Shown: positions 47,201-58,800 of the stretch, piece by piece
How the letters are laid out: each line of letters starts with the position of its first letter
How positions within the stretch are numbered: the first letter of the stretch is position 1
Source: Prosapia bicincta
Lineage: Eukaryota > Arthropoda > Insecta > Hemiptera > Cercopidae
Direction: 5' to 3'
Length of the DNA: 64,000 nt
Assembly (NCBI GenBank): GCA_036971475.1
Contig: JBAIZL010000003.1
Location: 47,666,842 to 47,730,841 of the forward strand
Program-made: the position numbers and the translations under genes
The notes under the pieces: generated by a model
Database searches by the model: none
What the model was told of the DNA's origin: nothing
The model's input: the letters and a program-made list of their open reading frames with translations, nothing else

Positions 47201-48812
47201 CCACTAACTGTAGCTAAGGATATGTTCGAACTGTTGCCGTAGGCCACTCTAGATGGAAGCAAAGATCCTCTCAAAATGTATATAAGGAACTGCTGCAACT
47301 CTTGCCTTAGGCCACTTTAGCAATATGTAAAGGCCCTCTCTACCTGTAGCTAAGGAACTGCTAATTGTTGCCGTAGGCCACTTTAGCTGAAAGCAAAGAT
47401 CCTCTCTAACTGTATTTAAGAAACTGCTCGAACTCTTGTCTTAGGCCACTATAGGTGTAAGCAAAGAACCTCTTTAACTGGAGCTAAATTACTGCACGAC
47501 CTCTTTCCTTCGACCACTTTAGCTGTAGGCAAAGACCCTCTCTAACTGTAGCTATGGAACGGCTAACTGTGCCGTATGACGCTTTATTTGTAAGCACTTT
47601 AGGTGTAAGCAATGGCCCTCTCCACCTGTATTTAAGAAACTGCTCGACCTCTTGCCTTAGGACACTTTAGCTGTAAGCAAAGATCGTCTCTAACTGTAGC
47701 TAAAGAACTACTCGAACTCCTACCTTAAGCTACTTAAGGTGTAAGCAAAGATCTTCCCTAACTGTAGCTAAGGAACTGCTCGAACTCATGTCTTAGGCCT
47801 CTTAAGCTGTAACCAAAGATCCTCTCTAACTGTAGCTAAGGAATTGCTAACTTTTGCCGTAGGCCGCTTTAGCTGTAAGCAAGGGCCCTCTCTAACTGTA
47901 GCTAAGGAATTCCTCGACCTCTTGCCTTAGGCCACTTTAGCTGTAAGCAAAAATCCTCTCTAATTATAGCTTAAGAACTGCTCGACTTCTTGCCTAAGGA
48001 AATCTTTAACTGTAAGCAAAGATCCTCTTTAACTGTAGGTAAGAAACTGCTCGAACCTATTCCTTACGCCACTTTAGCTCAATTCAAAGATCCTCTCTAT
48101 CTGTGGCCAAGGAACTGCTCAAACTCTTGCCTTAGGCCACATTCGCTGTAAGCAAAGACCCTCTTTAACTGTAGCTAAGGAACCGCTCACTTTTGCCACA
48201 GGCCACTTTAGCCATAAGCAAGGACCCTCTCTAACTGTAGCTAAGGTACTCATTGACCTCTTGCCTTAGGATACTTTAGCTGTAAGCAGAGACCCTCTTT
48301 AACTGTAGCTAAGGAACAGCTCAACCTTTTGCCACAGGCCACTTTAGCCATAAGCAAGGACCCTCTCTAACTGTAGCTAAGGTACTCCTCGAACTCTTGC
48401 CGAAGGCCACTTTAGCCATAAGCAAGGACCCTCTCTAACTGTAGCTAAGGTACTCCTCGAAGTCTTGCCGTAGGCCACTTTAGCCATGAGCAAGGACCCT
48501 CTCTAACTGTAGCTAAGGTACTCCTCGAACTCTTGCCGTAGGCCACTTTAGCTGTAAGCAAGGACCCTCTCTAACTGTAGCTAAGGTACTCCTCGAACTC
48601 TTGCCGTAGGCCACTTTAGCCATAAGCAAGGACCCTCTCTAACTGTAGCTAAGGTACTCCTCGAACTCTTGCCGTAGGCCACTTTAGCCATAAGCAAGGA
48701 CCCTCTCTAACTGTAGCTAAGGTACTCCTCGAACTCTTGCCGTAGGCCACTTTAGCCATAAGCAAGGACCCTCTCTAACTGTAGCTAAGGTACTCCTCGA
48801 ACTCTTGCCGTA
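41205..48812. repeat. 68-bp minisatellite array built of three 22-23-bp monomers
   Basis: The unit is three diverged monomers: 'ctgtagctaaggaactgctc' (23 bp), 'ctcttgccttaggccacttt' (22 bp) and 'ctgtaagcaaagatcctctc' (23 bp). Most units are diverged. A recent higher-order duplication of 536 bp is visible: the 'gagcccttgc' marker falls at 42307, 42507, 42843 and 43043, then again at 43447. At the right edge (48340-48812) the units become almost identical ('gccgtaggccactttagcc'). No long ORF, because 68 is not divisible by three. Confidence 0.95.
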
Positions 48813-51800
48813 GAACGGGGAAAACTGTAGCCAGAGAACTGCTCGAACTGTGGCCAGATATCTGCCTTATCTATGTTAGAGAACATTTTGAATAGCAGCC
48901 ATAGAAATGCTTTGAATTGTTGCCAAAGAGTTGCTCAAACTCTAGTCAAAGAACAAATTTAACTGTAATCAAAGAACTGCTATGATTGCAAGCACAGAAA
49001 AGCTGGAACTCCAGTTATAGAAATGCTTGAATTGTAGCCAGCTAACTGCTCGGCCAGTAGTCGGAGAACTGTTTGAACTGTAAGCATTAAACGGCTTGAA
49101 CCGTAGCAAGGGAAGTAGCTCGAACCGTAGCCAGAGAACTAAACGAACCTTAACTAGAGAACTGATGAATTTTGCTGACACTGTAGGTAGAAAACTGCTG
49201 GAATTCTAGGCAGGAATTTACTTAAACTGTAGGCAGAAATATGTCCAAATTGTAGGCAGGGAACTCCTAGAACTAAAGGCAGAGAACTGCTCGAACTGTA
49301 GCCAGATATCTGTCCAAACTGTAGGTAGGAAACTACTGGAACTGTAGGGAGAGAACTGTTTTAACTAAAGCCAGCGATTTGCTCTAACTGTAGACAGAGA
49401 ACTCTTCGGACTCTGCCCTGAGAACCCTTAGAATTTAAGCTATAGAGTTCCTCAAACTGTAGCAAGAGAATTTCTCGGTCTGTTGCCTGAGAACTTCTCC
49501 ACTTGTTGCCTGAGAACTTCTTTAACTGTTGCCTGAGAACTCCTCGAACTGTAGCCAGAGAACTCCTCGAAATGTAGCAAGAGAACTCCTCGAACTGTAG
49601 TCAGAGAACTCCTCGAACTGTGGTCAGAGAACTCCTCGAACTATAGGCAGAGAACTTCTCGAAATATAGTCAGAGACCTCCTTGAACTGTATCTTGAGGT
49701 CTTCTCGAACTGCAGCCAGAGAACTCTTCAAACTGTATTCAGAGAGCTCCTTGAACTGTTGCCTGAGAACTTCCCGAACTGTAGCCAGAGAACTCTCCGA
49801 ACTGTAGCAAGAGAACTCCTCGATCTGTTGCCTGAGAACTCTTCAAACTGTTGCCTGAGAACTGCTCGAACTGTAGCCTAAGAACTTCTCGAACTGTAGT
49901 CAGAGAACTCTTTGAACTGTAGCCTGAGAACTCCTCGAACTGTAGTCAGAGATCTCTTCAAACTGTAGAAAGAGAACTTCTCGAACTGTTGCCTGAGAAC
50001 TTCTCGAACTGTAGCCAGAGAGCTCTCCGAACTGTAGCAAGAGAATTCCTCGATCTGTTGCCTGAGAACTCTTCAAACTGTAGTCAGAGAACTCTCCGAA
50101 CTGTAGCTAGAGAACTAATTGATCTGTTGCCTGAGAACTCCTCAAACTGTAGCCAGAGAACTCTTCAAACTGTAGTCAGAGAAATGCTTGAACTGTTGCC
50201 TTAGAACTGCTCGAACTACAGCCAGAGAACTCTTTGAACTGTAGCCAGAGAACTTCTCGAACTGTAGTCAGAGAACTGCTCGAACTACAGCCAGAGAACT
50301 CTCCGAACTGTAGCCAGAGAACTAATCGAACTGTTGCCTGAGATCTCTTCGAACTGTAGACAGTGAACTCTCCGAACTGTAGCAAGAGAACTCCTTGATC
50401 TGTTGCCTGAGAACTCCTCAAACTGTAGCCTGAGAACTCTTCGAACTGTAGCCTGAGAACTCCTCGAACTATAGCCATAAAAACTCTTCAAACTGTAGTC
50501 AGAGAACTCTTTGAACTGTAGCCTGAGAACTCCTCGAACTATAGCCAGAAATCTCTTAAACTCTAGTCAGAGAACTCGAATTGTTGCCTGAGAACTGCTC
50601 GAACTGCAGCCAGAGAACTCTCCAAACTGTAGCCAGAGAACTCCTCGAACTGTTGCCTGAGATCTCTTCGAACTATAGCCAGAAAAACTCTTCAAACTGT
50701 AGTCAGAGAACTCTCCGAACTGTAGCCAGAGAACTAATCGAACTGTTGCCTGAGATCTCTTCGAACTGTAGACAGTGAACTCTCCGAACTGTAGCAAGAG
50801 AACTCCTTGATCTGTTGCCTGAGAACTCCTCAAACTGTAGCCTGAGAACTCTTCGAACTGTAGCCTGAAAACTCCTCGAACTATAGCCAGAAAAACTCTT
50901 CAAACTGTAGTCAGAGAACTCTCCGAACTGTAGCAAGAGAACTCCTTGATCTGTTGCCTGAGAACTCCTCAAACTGTAGCCTGACAACTCTTCGAACTGT
51001 AGCCTGAGAACTCCTCGAACTATAGCCAGAAAAACTCTTCAAACTGTAGTCAGAGAACTCTTCGAACTGTAGCCTGAGAACTCCTCGAACTATAGCCAGA
51101 AAACTCTTCAAACTGTAGTCAGAGAACTCCTTGAACTGTTGCCTGAGAACTTCTCGAACTGTAGCCAGAGAACTCTTCGAACTGTAGCCAGATTACTCCT
51201 CGAACTGTTGCCTGAGATCTCTTCGAACTGTTGCCTGAGAACTCCTCCAACTGTAGCCAGAGAACTCTTCAAACTGTAGTCAGAGAACTCTCCGAACTGT
51301 AGCAAGGGAACTCCTTGATCTGTTGCCTGAGAACTCCTCAATCTGTAACCTGAGAACTTCTCGAACTGTAGTTAAAGAACTCTTTGAACTGTAGCCTGAG
51401 AACCCCTCGAACTGTAGCCAGAGAACTCTTCAAACTGTAGTCAGAGAACTCCTTGAACTGTTGCCTGAGAACTGCTCAAACTGTAGCCAGAGAACTCTCC
51501 GAACTGTAGCAAGAGAACTTCTCGATCTGTTACCTGAGAACTCCTCGAACAGTAGCGAGAAAACTCTTCAAACTGTAGTCAGAGAACTTCTCAAACTGTA
51601 GTCAGAGAACTCCTTGAACTGTTGCTTGAGATCTCCTCGAACGGAAGAATGAAAACTCTTTAAACTGTAGCCTGAGAACTCCTCGAACTGTAGTCAGAGA
51701 ACCTTTCGAACTGTAGCCAGAGAACTCCTCGAACTGTTGCCTGAGATCTCTTCGAACCTTTGCCTGAGAACTGCTCGAACTGTAGCCAGAGAACTCCTCG

Positions 51801-52005
51801 AACTGTTGCCTGAGATCTCTTCGAACTTTTGCCTGAGAACTGCTCGAACTGTAGCCAGAGAACTCCTCGAACTGTTGCCTGAGATCTCTTCGAACTGTTG
51901 CCGGAGAACTCCTTGAACTGTAGCCAGAAACCTCTTCAAACTGTAGTCAGAGAACTCCTCGAATCGTAGTCGAAGAACTGTTTCAGCAGTAGCGAGAGTG
52001 TTTTT
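48813..52005. repeat. 23-bp minisatellite array (same family as 13396-16050)
   Basis: The monomer opens 'ctgtagccagagaactcc' (23 bp) with 'ctgttgcctgagaactcc' variants. The left part (48813-49490) is strongly diverged. The rest is more regular, with higher-order copies (for example 'gaactccttgatctgttgcc' near 50390, 50802 and 50938). Many short ORFs on both strands are repeat shadows. It joins the 68-bp array without a gap. Confidence 0.93.
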
Positions 52006-52479
52006 AAGTAGTTATTTTTAAATGATTGCACCACCTTCTATTTGTCTTACGGAATATTGAAGGCCATACTTAAGGTTATATTAGGTATGCACATAAGTTC
52101 ACCGCATTATTACAGGCAGGGTCATTTTATTTGTTTAAAAATATTCCCGAGTGATTTAAACTCTTCCCGTAACTAATATTATTTTATTAATACTCAGTGC
52201 CAGGCTGGGGACATTAGGTGACATCGCTCTATGCAGGGTTTAGGATGCAATTTGGGTGAGTATATGAGTTATGATGTCAGGCCCACAGAACACTTAATAT
52301 AGTGCTCTGTGGTCAAGCCTATGTTGTGTAGACGAAAACAACCAGATTGCAATGATTTTCAACAACTTGCATTCAGACAGAATGTGTTGCCACTATATTT
52401 TTCTTTTATGGTACCAAGGTGTCCTCAAGTGTTAAAGGTAGTGTAAATTGTTTGTATTGACTTCATCGTTGTAGTCCTT
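52006..52479. other. Shared flank, copy 3
   Basis: Homologous to 16051-16639: 'aagtagttatttttaaatg', 'ggttatattaggtatgc', 'gtaactaatattatttta' and 'gagttatgatgt'. No gene. Confidence 0.75.
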
Positions 52480-52990
52480 TTGTAGCATAGGCGTATCTGA
52501 GATCTCAAAGACACCGTCCCTCCCTGATAGGGGATAGCGCCCCAGGGATCGTATTATTCCTAGTGAGGGTCCGATACACCGGAGATCGTAACAATCGTAA
52601 TTGGGGGCTGAGACCCCATTGATTTTGACCCTCCTAGATTTGCTGGGACCTCAGATATCACAACTAACATATATAGAGAGTGAGACCTCTGGTATCATAA
52701 CCCTCCTAGATAGGTGCTGAAAACTCAGGGATCCTCCTAGGAAGAGGTCTCAGGTATCGTGACCCTCCTAGGAATGGGGTGAGACCTCAGAGATCAGTCC
52801 TAGAAAGGAGTTAAGACTTCAGAGATTGCAACTGTCCTATTTGCGGGCTAAGACCTTAGAGATGGCGACCCACCTAGATAACATCTGAGACCTAAGAGAT
52901 CTCAACTATCCTACTTAGGGATTAATACCTTAGAGTTGGCGAAGCACATAGTTAGGGACTGGGGGAAAGACCTCAGAGGTGGCAACTCTT
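52480..52990. repeat. ~37-bp minisatellite, copy 3
   Basis: Diverged monomers of the form 'gagacctcagagat' plus 'cgaccctcctagatagg'. Same family as 16640-17395 but without the 110-bp triplication. Confidence 0.8.
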
Positions 52991-53412
52991 CTAGTTAGTG
53001 CTAGCTACATCCTGAGCTTTGTCAATATGCTTTGCTTTCGTGTCTTGTGTCTAGCTACACCTGGCTCCACAACCCCGCAAGTCTAATAGGTTCAATCACA
53101 AGGTGAAGAGTCATCGGATAAAGAAAAGGGAAGGAGCCGATCTATACATGTCAGTGGTCATCGATGTACATATTTATTCTATCCTTTACATTGCGCATGG
53201 AATTGAAATTCTATCTTCAGCTGTGCTTGGTTCTAGACTCTGCGTCTTATTGTGGAAAGTCAAACCCCATTATATTGTGTGTGTAATAGTCTTACTGTTT
53301 TTAATTCTCATAATATATTATTTTATAATTACAATTTTTCATTTATTAATTTCCATTTTTGTTACAGGTGACCCCCTGAAGACATCTGACCGCATGTAAT
53401 AAACTTGTACCC
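52991..53412 (+). other. Spacer with possible terminal exon
   Basis: 'tttttgttacag' ends at 53367, followed by a short open stretch that reads DPLKTSDRM to TAA, which overlaps an AATAAA (taataaa). The hAT element begins 13 bp further on. A 98-codon ORF over 53103-53399 has a hydrophobic stretch but is AT-driven and probably intronic. Exon status is a guess. Confidence 0.2.
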
Positions 53413-54435
53413 CAGTGGTTCCCAAACGTTTAACCCGTGGCTCCCTCGAGGTAATATGTGTTTATTGTGAAGCTTCTACAGAAAATTGCTTTACTTTGTT
53501 ATTAATAAAGTGTGAAGTAATTCTTTCAGTGCTGTTCTTCATACAATAGAAGCACATAAGCTATAACGGTGTATTCTTTAAAATTTCTTTTAATTTGGGA
53601 ACTTTTATTCAAAACATTTTTTATACAAAGAAATACATATTTAAAAAGAATAAGAAAAAAATACAATTTTATTTAGATACATGAAAAACTTATTTTACTA
53701 GGGAGACTGCTTCAGCTTCTCTCCGTCGTTGCCTTCGCCAAGCCCGCTGCTTGTTCCGCCACCGGCGTTTAGTGCGAAGCTCTTTTTCCTAATCATCTCT
53801 CATATTCTTTTCATACAGTTGGATGTGGCCATTGGCGAATACTTGGTCCTTGACGTAGACCCCCGGAGCAAGAACGAGCTTAGTAATCTCTCGAAAAGAG
53901 GTCGAAAACTCGTCGGCAGGGATCAGCTCAGCGATGACTTCGTCCGCCTCCTCGGAGTCCCAGAAGGAATACTCCTCGACACGGACCGGCTTGGTCTTCG
54001 GCCGACGGCGGCGACGCCGACTCTCTCCCAGCCGGTAGCCACAGCAGCGGGATCCTCCATGTACTCGATGTTGCGGTACTTCCTCTTACGAGGGGGAGCA
54101 GTTTTCTTAGATACCCCAGTATTCGGCGGCGACGACGTCGCAGCCTCTTTGCAAACTGTAAGATTATAAACTCATAAACTGTAAAATTATACAATAGACG
54201 GATGGTTTAGTCGTGACGTCAGCCATTACAAGAATTCTACAAGGAAAGGCACACCATTGTTGTATAGTCAGTAGGTCTCTACTCTTAAACAAATTATTTT
54301 ATCCTTTTACTGACACTCCAATATTGTAATTCGTCCACAATATTTTTAATTCAATCGTTCAATTCTGAAGCTCGCCCCCGGCGCTCCTGATGATGATATG
54401 AAGGATAGCCACGGCGCACACTTTGGGAACCACTG
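53413..54435. mobile_element. Non-autonomous hAT-like DNA transposon (1023 bp)
   Basis: Terminal inverted repeats: the left end opens CAGTGGTTCCCAAA and the right end, reverse-complemented, is identical for those 14 bases, with a further shared 'CCGTGGCT' inside. Flanking octamers are 'ttgtaccc' (53405-53412) and 'ttgtaaac' (54436-54443), 6 of 8 identical, fitting a decayed 8-bp hAT target duplication. There is no transposase. The interior (53700-54170) is strikingly GC-rich for this window and carries an ORF of unknown origin. Confidence 0.85.
53789..54085 (-). pseudogene. GC-rich ORF carried by the hAT element
   Basis: The minus strand is open for 98 codons between a TAA (54086-54088) and a TAG (53789-53791) with no early ATG. 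It includes an Arg run (RRRRRRPKTKPVRVEEYSFW), an acidic stretch 'DSEEADEVIAELIPADEF', then 'REITKLVLAPGVYVKDQVFA' and 'NGHIQLYEKNMRDD'. The neighbouring frame upstream reads PPRKRKYRNIEYMEDP, so a frameshift probably splits a longer coding sequence. Codon third positions are G/C-rich, unlike the surroundings. The plus-strand ORF (53729-54169) covers the same bases and looks like the shadow, though I cannot exclude it. It may be a captured host or gag-like fragment; not recognised. Confidence 0.4.
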
Positions 54436-54807
54436 TTGTAAACTATATACATATAAGTTGCATATATTATAATTTTCTTCAAATTGTATTCTAGTATTCA
54501 AAATGTACTTAAAAATGTGTGAAAAGTTATTATAAATGTTATTATTATTATTATTATCATGAATATTACTATTATACTGTTTTGTAATTATGTAAAAAGA
54601 AAATGTAAAACATATTGAAAAAATAAAAAATGTTTATATATTTTCTGGCGTTTTATTTCAAAAGTTCACCATATTGTGTCTGATGAGTGATTTTCCATTT
54701 TAATTGCATCCTGAGAGAAGCTGTGAACGTCATTGGTGGTCACACATATCTTTACATGTGGTAAAAATATGTTTAGCCAAAATGATATATAAAGAGGTTT
54801 GGCATAA
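54436..54807. other. AT-rich spacer
   Basis: Contains (ATT)n near 54540 and polyadenylation-like AATAAA at about 54622. No gene recognised. The two ORFs near 54666-54892 overlap on opposite strands and lack features. Confidence 0.4.
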
Positions 54808-55218
54808 ACCACTTCACGTGTTATATACTCCTGATACTTGGAAGAGAATTTTAGAAAGTTTAGATTTTTCAAAACCCGGCCAAAGAAATTAACCGAATAA
54901 ATATGTTAAAATCAACAACCTCTTTTCTCATTATAGACTCCTGATACTATCTGGTGAGAGTTTTTTAAAATTTTACTTTAAGAAAGTATCAGGGGAATAT
55001 GAGATGATAGGAGGTATATCGTCTACCTCTTGTAACATTATAGTCTCCTGATACTTCATGTTAAAGAATTTTAAAATTTTACTTACACAATGTAACAGGT
55101 GAATATAAGATGCTAGGAGGTATATCGTAAACCTCTTTTAACGTTATAGTCTCCTGATACTTTGGTGTGTTGCATAAAATGTCGAAATGTATCAGGAGCA
55201 TATAAGTTATGAAGAGGT
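54808..55218. repeat. Tandem foldback (hairpin) repeats, three and a half units
   Basis: Three units at 54918-55015, 55025-55121 and 55132-55218 each begin with an arm like 'acctcttttctcattatag' plus 'ctcctgatac' and end with its imperfect complement 'gtatcaggggaatatgag' plus 'aggaggt'. Arms are ~30 bp and loops 27-39 bp. A left arm alone lies at 54808-54837. Unit spacing is about 107 bp. No coding capacity. Resembles a small foldback element that has been tandemly amplified. Confidence 0.8.
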
Positions 55219-55255
55219 AGGCGGTATTGGTATTCCCGCCCAGTCAACCCATCCA

Positions 55256-55370
55256 GTAGGTGCTGCTATCTGGTTGTAGAAAAATTAACTATACAAAAGA
55301 GAACCTTGTTTGTGCTGCTCTCTGGTTGTAAAAAATGTAACTATAAGAGAACCTTGTATGTGCTGCTATC
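55256..55370. repeat. Short ~50-bp tandem repeat
   Basis: 'tgctgct' followed by 'ctggttgta' and 'agagaaccttgt' recurs at 55261, 55313 and 55361. The word 'gtaggtgctgc.atctg' is shared with the 375-bp satellite (342, 717 and so on). Confidence 0.6.
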
Positions 55371-55869
55371 TCTACTACTATTTTCGAACTTTTAACAGTT
55401 GTATTGAGGAAATAATTCTTACTATCTATTTAATATGATAGGAAAATGGACAATAAATGAAACAATACTTTGCAGTAATTTTCAAATTTTATTAATATAC
55501 TCAAAATACATATTATTTGTAAATATTTACAGATCGTAAAATATTTTAATTAGCAGTTGATTTATACAATAATTTCAATTACATAATATATTATTTTAAC
55601 TTGAAGCATAAATTAATTTCCTTTTGAAATCCAAGCCCTCTGTGTTCAGTCTCATAGCATCGTTCTGGAACAAAAAATATAGTCAATTAGCAAGTAATTA
55701 GGTACCTTCATTACAAATTAGTGTGAAGTGTGTTTGTTGCTTATAATTTATTTCATTATTGCTCTTATTTTCAAATAAATACACTACAAAATTATAAACA
55801 AATATTTATATGACAAAATGTGTTTCCTTATCCTATGCAGCCCAACATTGAAATGTAATTATTTAGTAA
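55371..55869. other. AT-rich spacer
   Basis: No gene recognised. A short ORF at 55828-56019 (minus) overlaps the start of the next array and is a repeat shadow. Confidence 0.4.
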
Positions 55870-58800
55870 AATCCAGATTACTTCCACTTTGGCGATCCGG
55901 GAGTTCCAGACCGTCTCAAAGGTGCTGCCACAAGTCCGATGCTGCGACACATAAGGAGTTGTAAACGACGCTGAGCCTTTAGGCAATCCTCTTGGTGTTA
56001 CGGTCGCCAGGATATTCAAGGTGTTACCACAAGCCCACTGCTGCGAAACCTAAGTGGTCCAAGCATTTCTGAGCCATTAGGCATCCATCTTGGTGTTACG
56101 GTCGCCAGGATATTCAAGGTGCTGCCACACGTCCACTGCTGCGAAACCTAAGTGGTCCAAGCATTTCTGAGCCATTAGGCATCCATCTTGGTGTTACGGT
56201 CGCCAGGATATTCAAGGTGCTGCCACACGTCCACTGCTGCGAAACCTAAGGGGTCCAAACATTGCTGAGCCTTTAGGCAACCATCTTGGTGTTACAGTCG
56301 CCAGGATATTCAAGGTGCTACCACACGTCCACTGCTGCGAAACCTAAGGCGTCCAAACATTGCTGAGCCTTAGGCATCCATCTTGGTGTTACGGTCGCCA
56401 GGATATTCAAGGTGCTACCACACGTCCACTGCTGCGAAACCTAAGGGGTCCAAACATTGCTGAGCCTTTAGGCATCCATCTTGGTGTTACGGTTGCCAGG
56501 ATATTCAAGGTGCTGCCACACGTCCACTGCTGCGAAACCTAAGGGGTCCAAACTTAGCTGAGCCTTTAGGCATCCATCTTGGTGTTACGGTCGCCAGGAT
56601 ATTCAAGGTGCTACCACACGTCCACTGCTACGAAACCTAAGGGGTCCAAACATTGCTGAGCCTTTAGGCATCCATCTTGGTGTTACGGCTGCCAGGTTAT
56701 TCAAGATGTTACCACAAGCCCACTGCTGCGAAACCTAAAGGGTCCAAACATTTCTGAGCCATTAGGCATCCATCTTGGTGTTACGGTCGCCAGGATATTC
56801 AAGGTGCTGCCACACGTCCACTGCTGCGAAACCTAAGGGGTCCAAACATTGCTGAGCCTTTAGGCATCCAACTTGGTGTTACAGTCGCCAGGATATTCAA
56901 GGTGCTACCACACGTCCACTGCTGCGAAACCTAAGGGGTCCAAACATTGCTGAGCCTTTAGGCATCCATCTTGGTGTTACGGTCGCCAGGATATTTAAGG
57001 TGCTACCACACGTCCACTGCTGCGAAACCTAAGGGGTCCAAACATTGCTGAGCCTTTAGGCATCCATCTTGGTGTTACGGTCGCCAGGATATTCAAGGTG
57101 CTGCCACACGTCCACTGCTTCGAAACCTAAGGGGTCCAAACTTTGCTGAGCCTTTAGGCATCCATCTTGGTGTTACGGTCGCCAGGATATTCAAGGTACT
57201 ACCACACGTCCACTGCTGCGAAACCTAAGGGGTCCAAACATTGCTGAGCCTTTAGGCATCCATCTTGGTGTTACGGTCGCCAGGATATTCAAGGTGCTAC
57301 CACACGTCCACTGCTGCGAAACCTAAGGGGTCCAAACTTTGCTGAGCCTTAGGCATCCATCTTGGTGTTACGGTCACCAGGATATTCAAGGTGCTACCAC
57401 ACGTCCACTGCTGCGAAACCTAAGGGGTCCAAACATTGCTGAGCCTTTAGGCATCCATCTTGGTGTTACGGTCGCCAGGATATTCAAGGTGCTACCACAC
57501 GTCCACTGCTGCGAAACCTTAGGGGTCCAAACTTTGCTGAGCCTTTAGGCATCCATCTTGGTGTTACGGTCGCCAGGATATTCAAGGTGCTACCACACGT
57601 CCACTGCTGCGACACCTAAGGGGTCCAAACTTTGCTGAGCCTTTAGGCATCCATCTTGGTGTTACGGTCGCCAGGATATTCAAGGTGCTGCCACACGTCC
57701 ACTTCTGCGAAACCTTAGGGGTCCAAACATTGCTGAGCCTTTAGGCATCCATTTTGGTGTTACGGCTGCCAGGTTATTCAAGATGTTACCACAAGCCCAC
57801 TGCTGCGACACCTAAGGGGTCCAAACATTGCTGAGCCTTTAGGCATCCATCTTGGTGTTACGGTCGCCAGGATATTCAAGGTGCTGCCACACGTCCACTG
57901 CTGCGAAACCTAAGGGGTCCAAACATTGCTGAGCCTTTAGGCATCCATCTTGGTGCTACGGCTGCCAGGTTATTCAAGGTGCTACCACACGTCCACTGCT
58001 GCAACACCTAAGGGGCCCAAACATTGCTGAGCCTATAGGCATCCATCTTGGTGCTACGGCTGCCAGGTTATTCAAGATGTTACCACAAGCCTACTGCTGC
58101 GACACCTAAGGGGCCCAAACACTGCTGAGCCTATAGGCATCCATCTTGGTGCTACGGCTGCCAGGTTATTAAAGATGTTACCACAAGCCCACTGCTACGA
58201 CACCTAAGGGGTCTAATACCACAAGTCCGCTGCTGCGACACACAAGAAGTTGCAAAAAATGCCGAGCCATCAGGCGTCTTTGTATTACAGTAGCCAGGCC
58301 CTGTAAGGTGCTGTCACAGGTCAACTGCTGAGACACAAGGGGTTGCAAACAGTTTTGAGCCTCTATGCATCCATCTTGGTGTCACGGTAGCCAGGTCCTG
58401 CAAGGTGCTGCAACAGATCAGATGCTGCAACACACATGAGGTTGCAAACACAGCTGAGCTTTTATGCATCCATCTTGGTGTTACGGTAGCCAGGTCCTAC
58501 AAGGTGCTGCAACAGGTCTGATGCTGCGACACACTTGGGGTTGCAAATACTGCTCAGCCTTTATGCATCCATCTGAGTGTTACGGTAGCCAGGTCCTGCA
58601 AGGTGCTGTAGCAGGTTAGATGCTGCGACACATAAGGAGTTGCAAGCATTGCTGAGCCTTTATGCATCCATCTTGGTGTTACGGTCGCTAGGTGCTGCAA
58701 CAGGTCAGATGCTGCGACACACTAGGAGTTGCAAACACTGCTGAGATTTTAGGCATCCATCTTGGTGTTACGGTCGCCAGGTCCTGCAAGGTGCTGTAGC

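Larger units (their letters stand above)
37710..52990. repeat. Segmental duplication unit, copy 3 (expanded)
   Basis: Collinear with copy 1 from 'aaataagtcatacttcttt' (37718) through block A, the 67-codon ORF (40153-40356), block B and 'gcgatcctcgctaag' (about 41107). Then come a much longer minisatellite (41205-52005 against 13396-16050), the shared flank (52006-52440) and the ~37-bp minisatellite. Nearly all the extra length comes from array growth. Confidence 0.85.

Noticed and set aside
53103..53399. Small membrane protein
   Set aside because: The hydrophobic stretch comes from AT-rich codons, the frame runs through a likely splice acceptor and there is no copy elsewhere.
53729..54169. 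146-codon plus-strand ORF in the hAT element
   Set aside because: Its antisense frame has a more protein-like acidic/basic composition, so this looks like the shadow, although it cannot be fully excluded.
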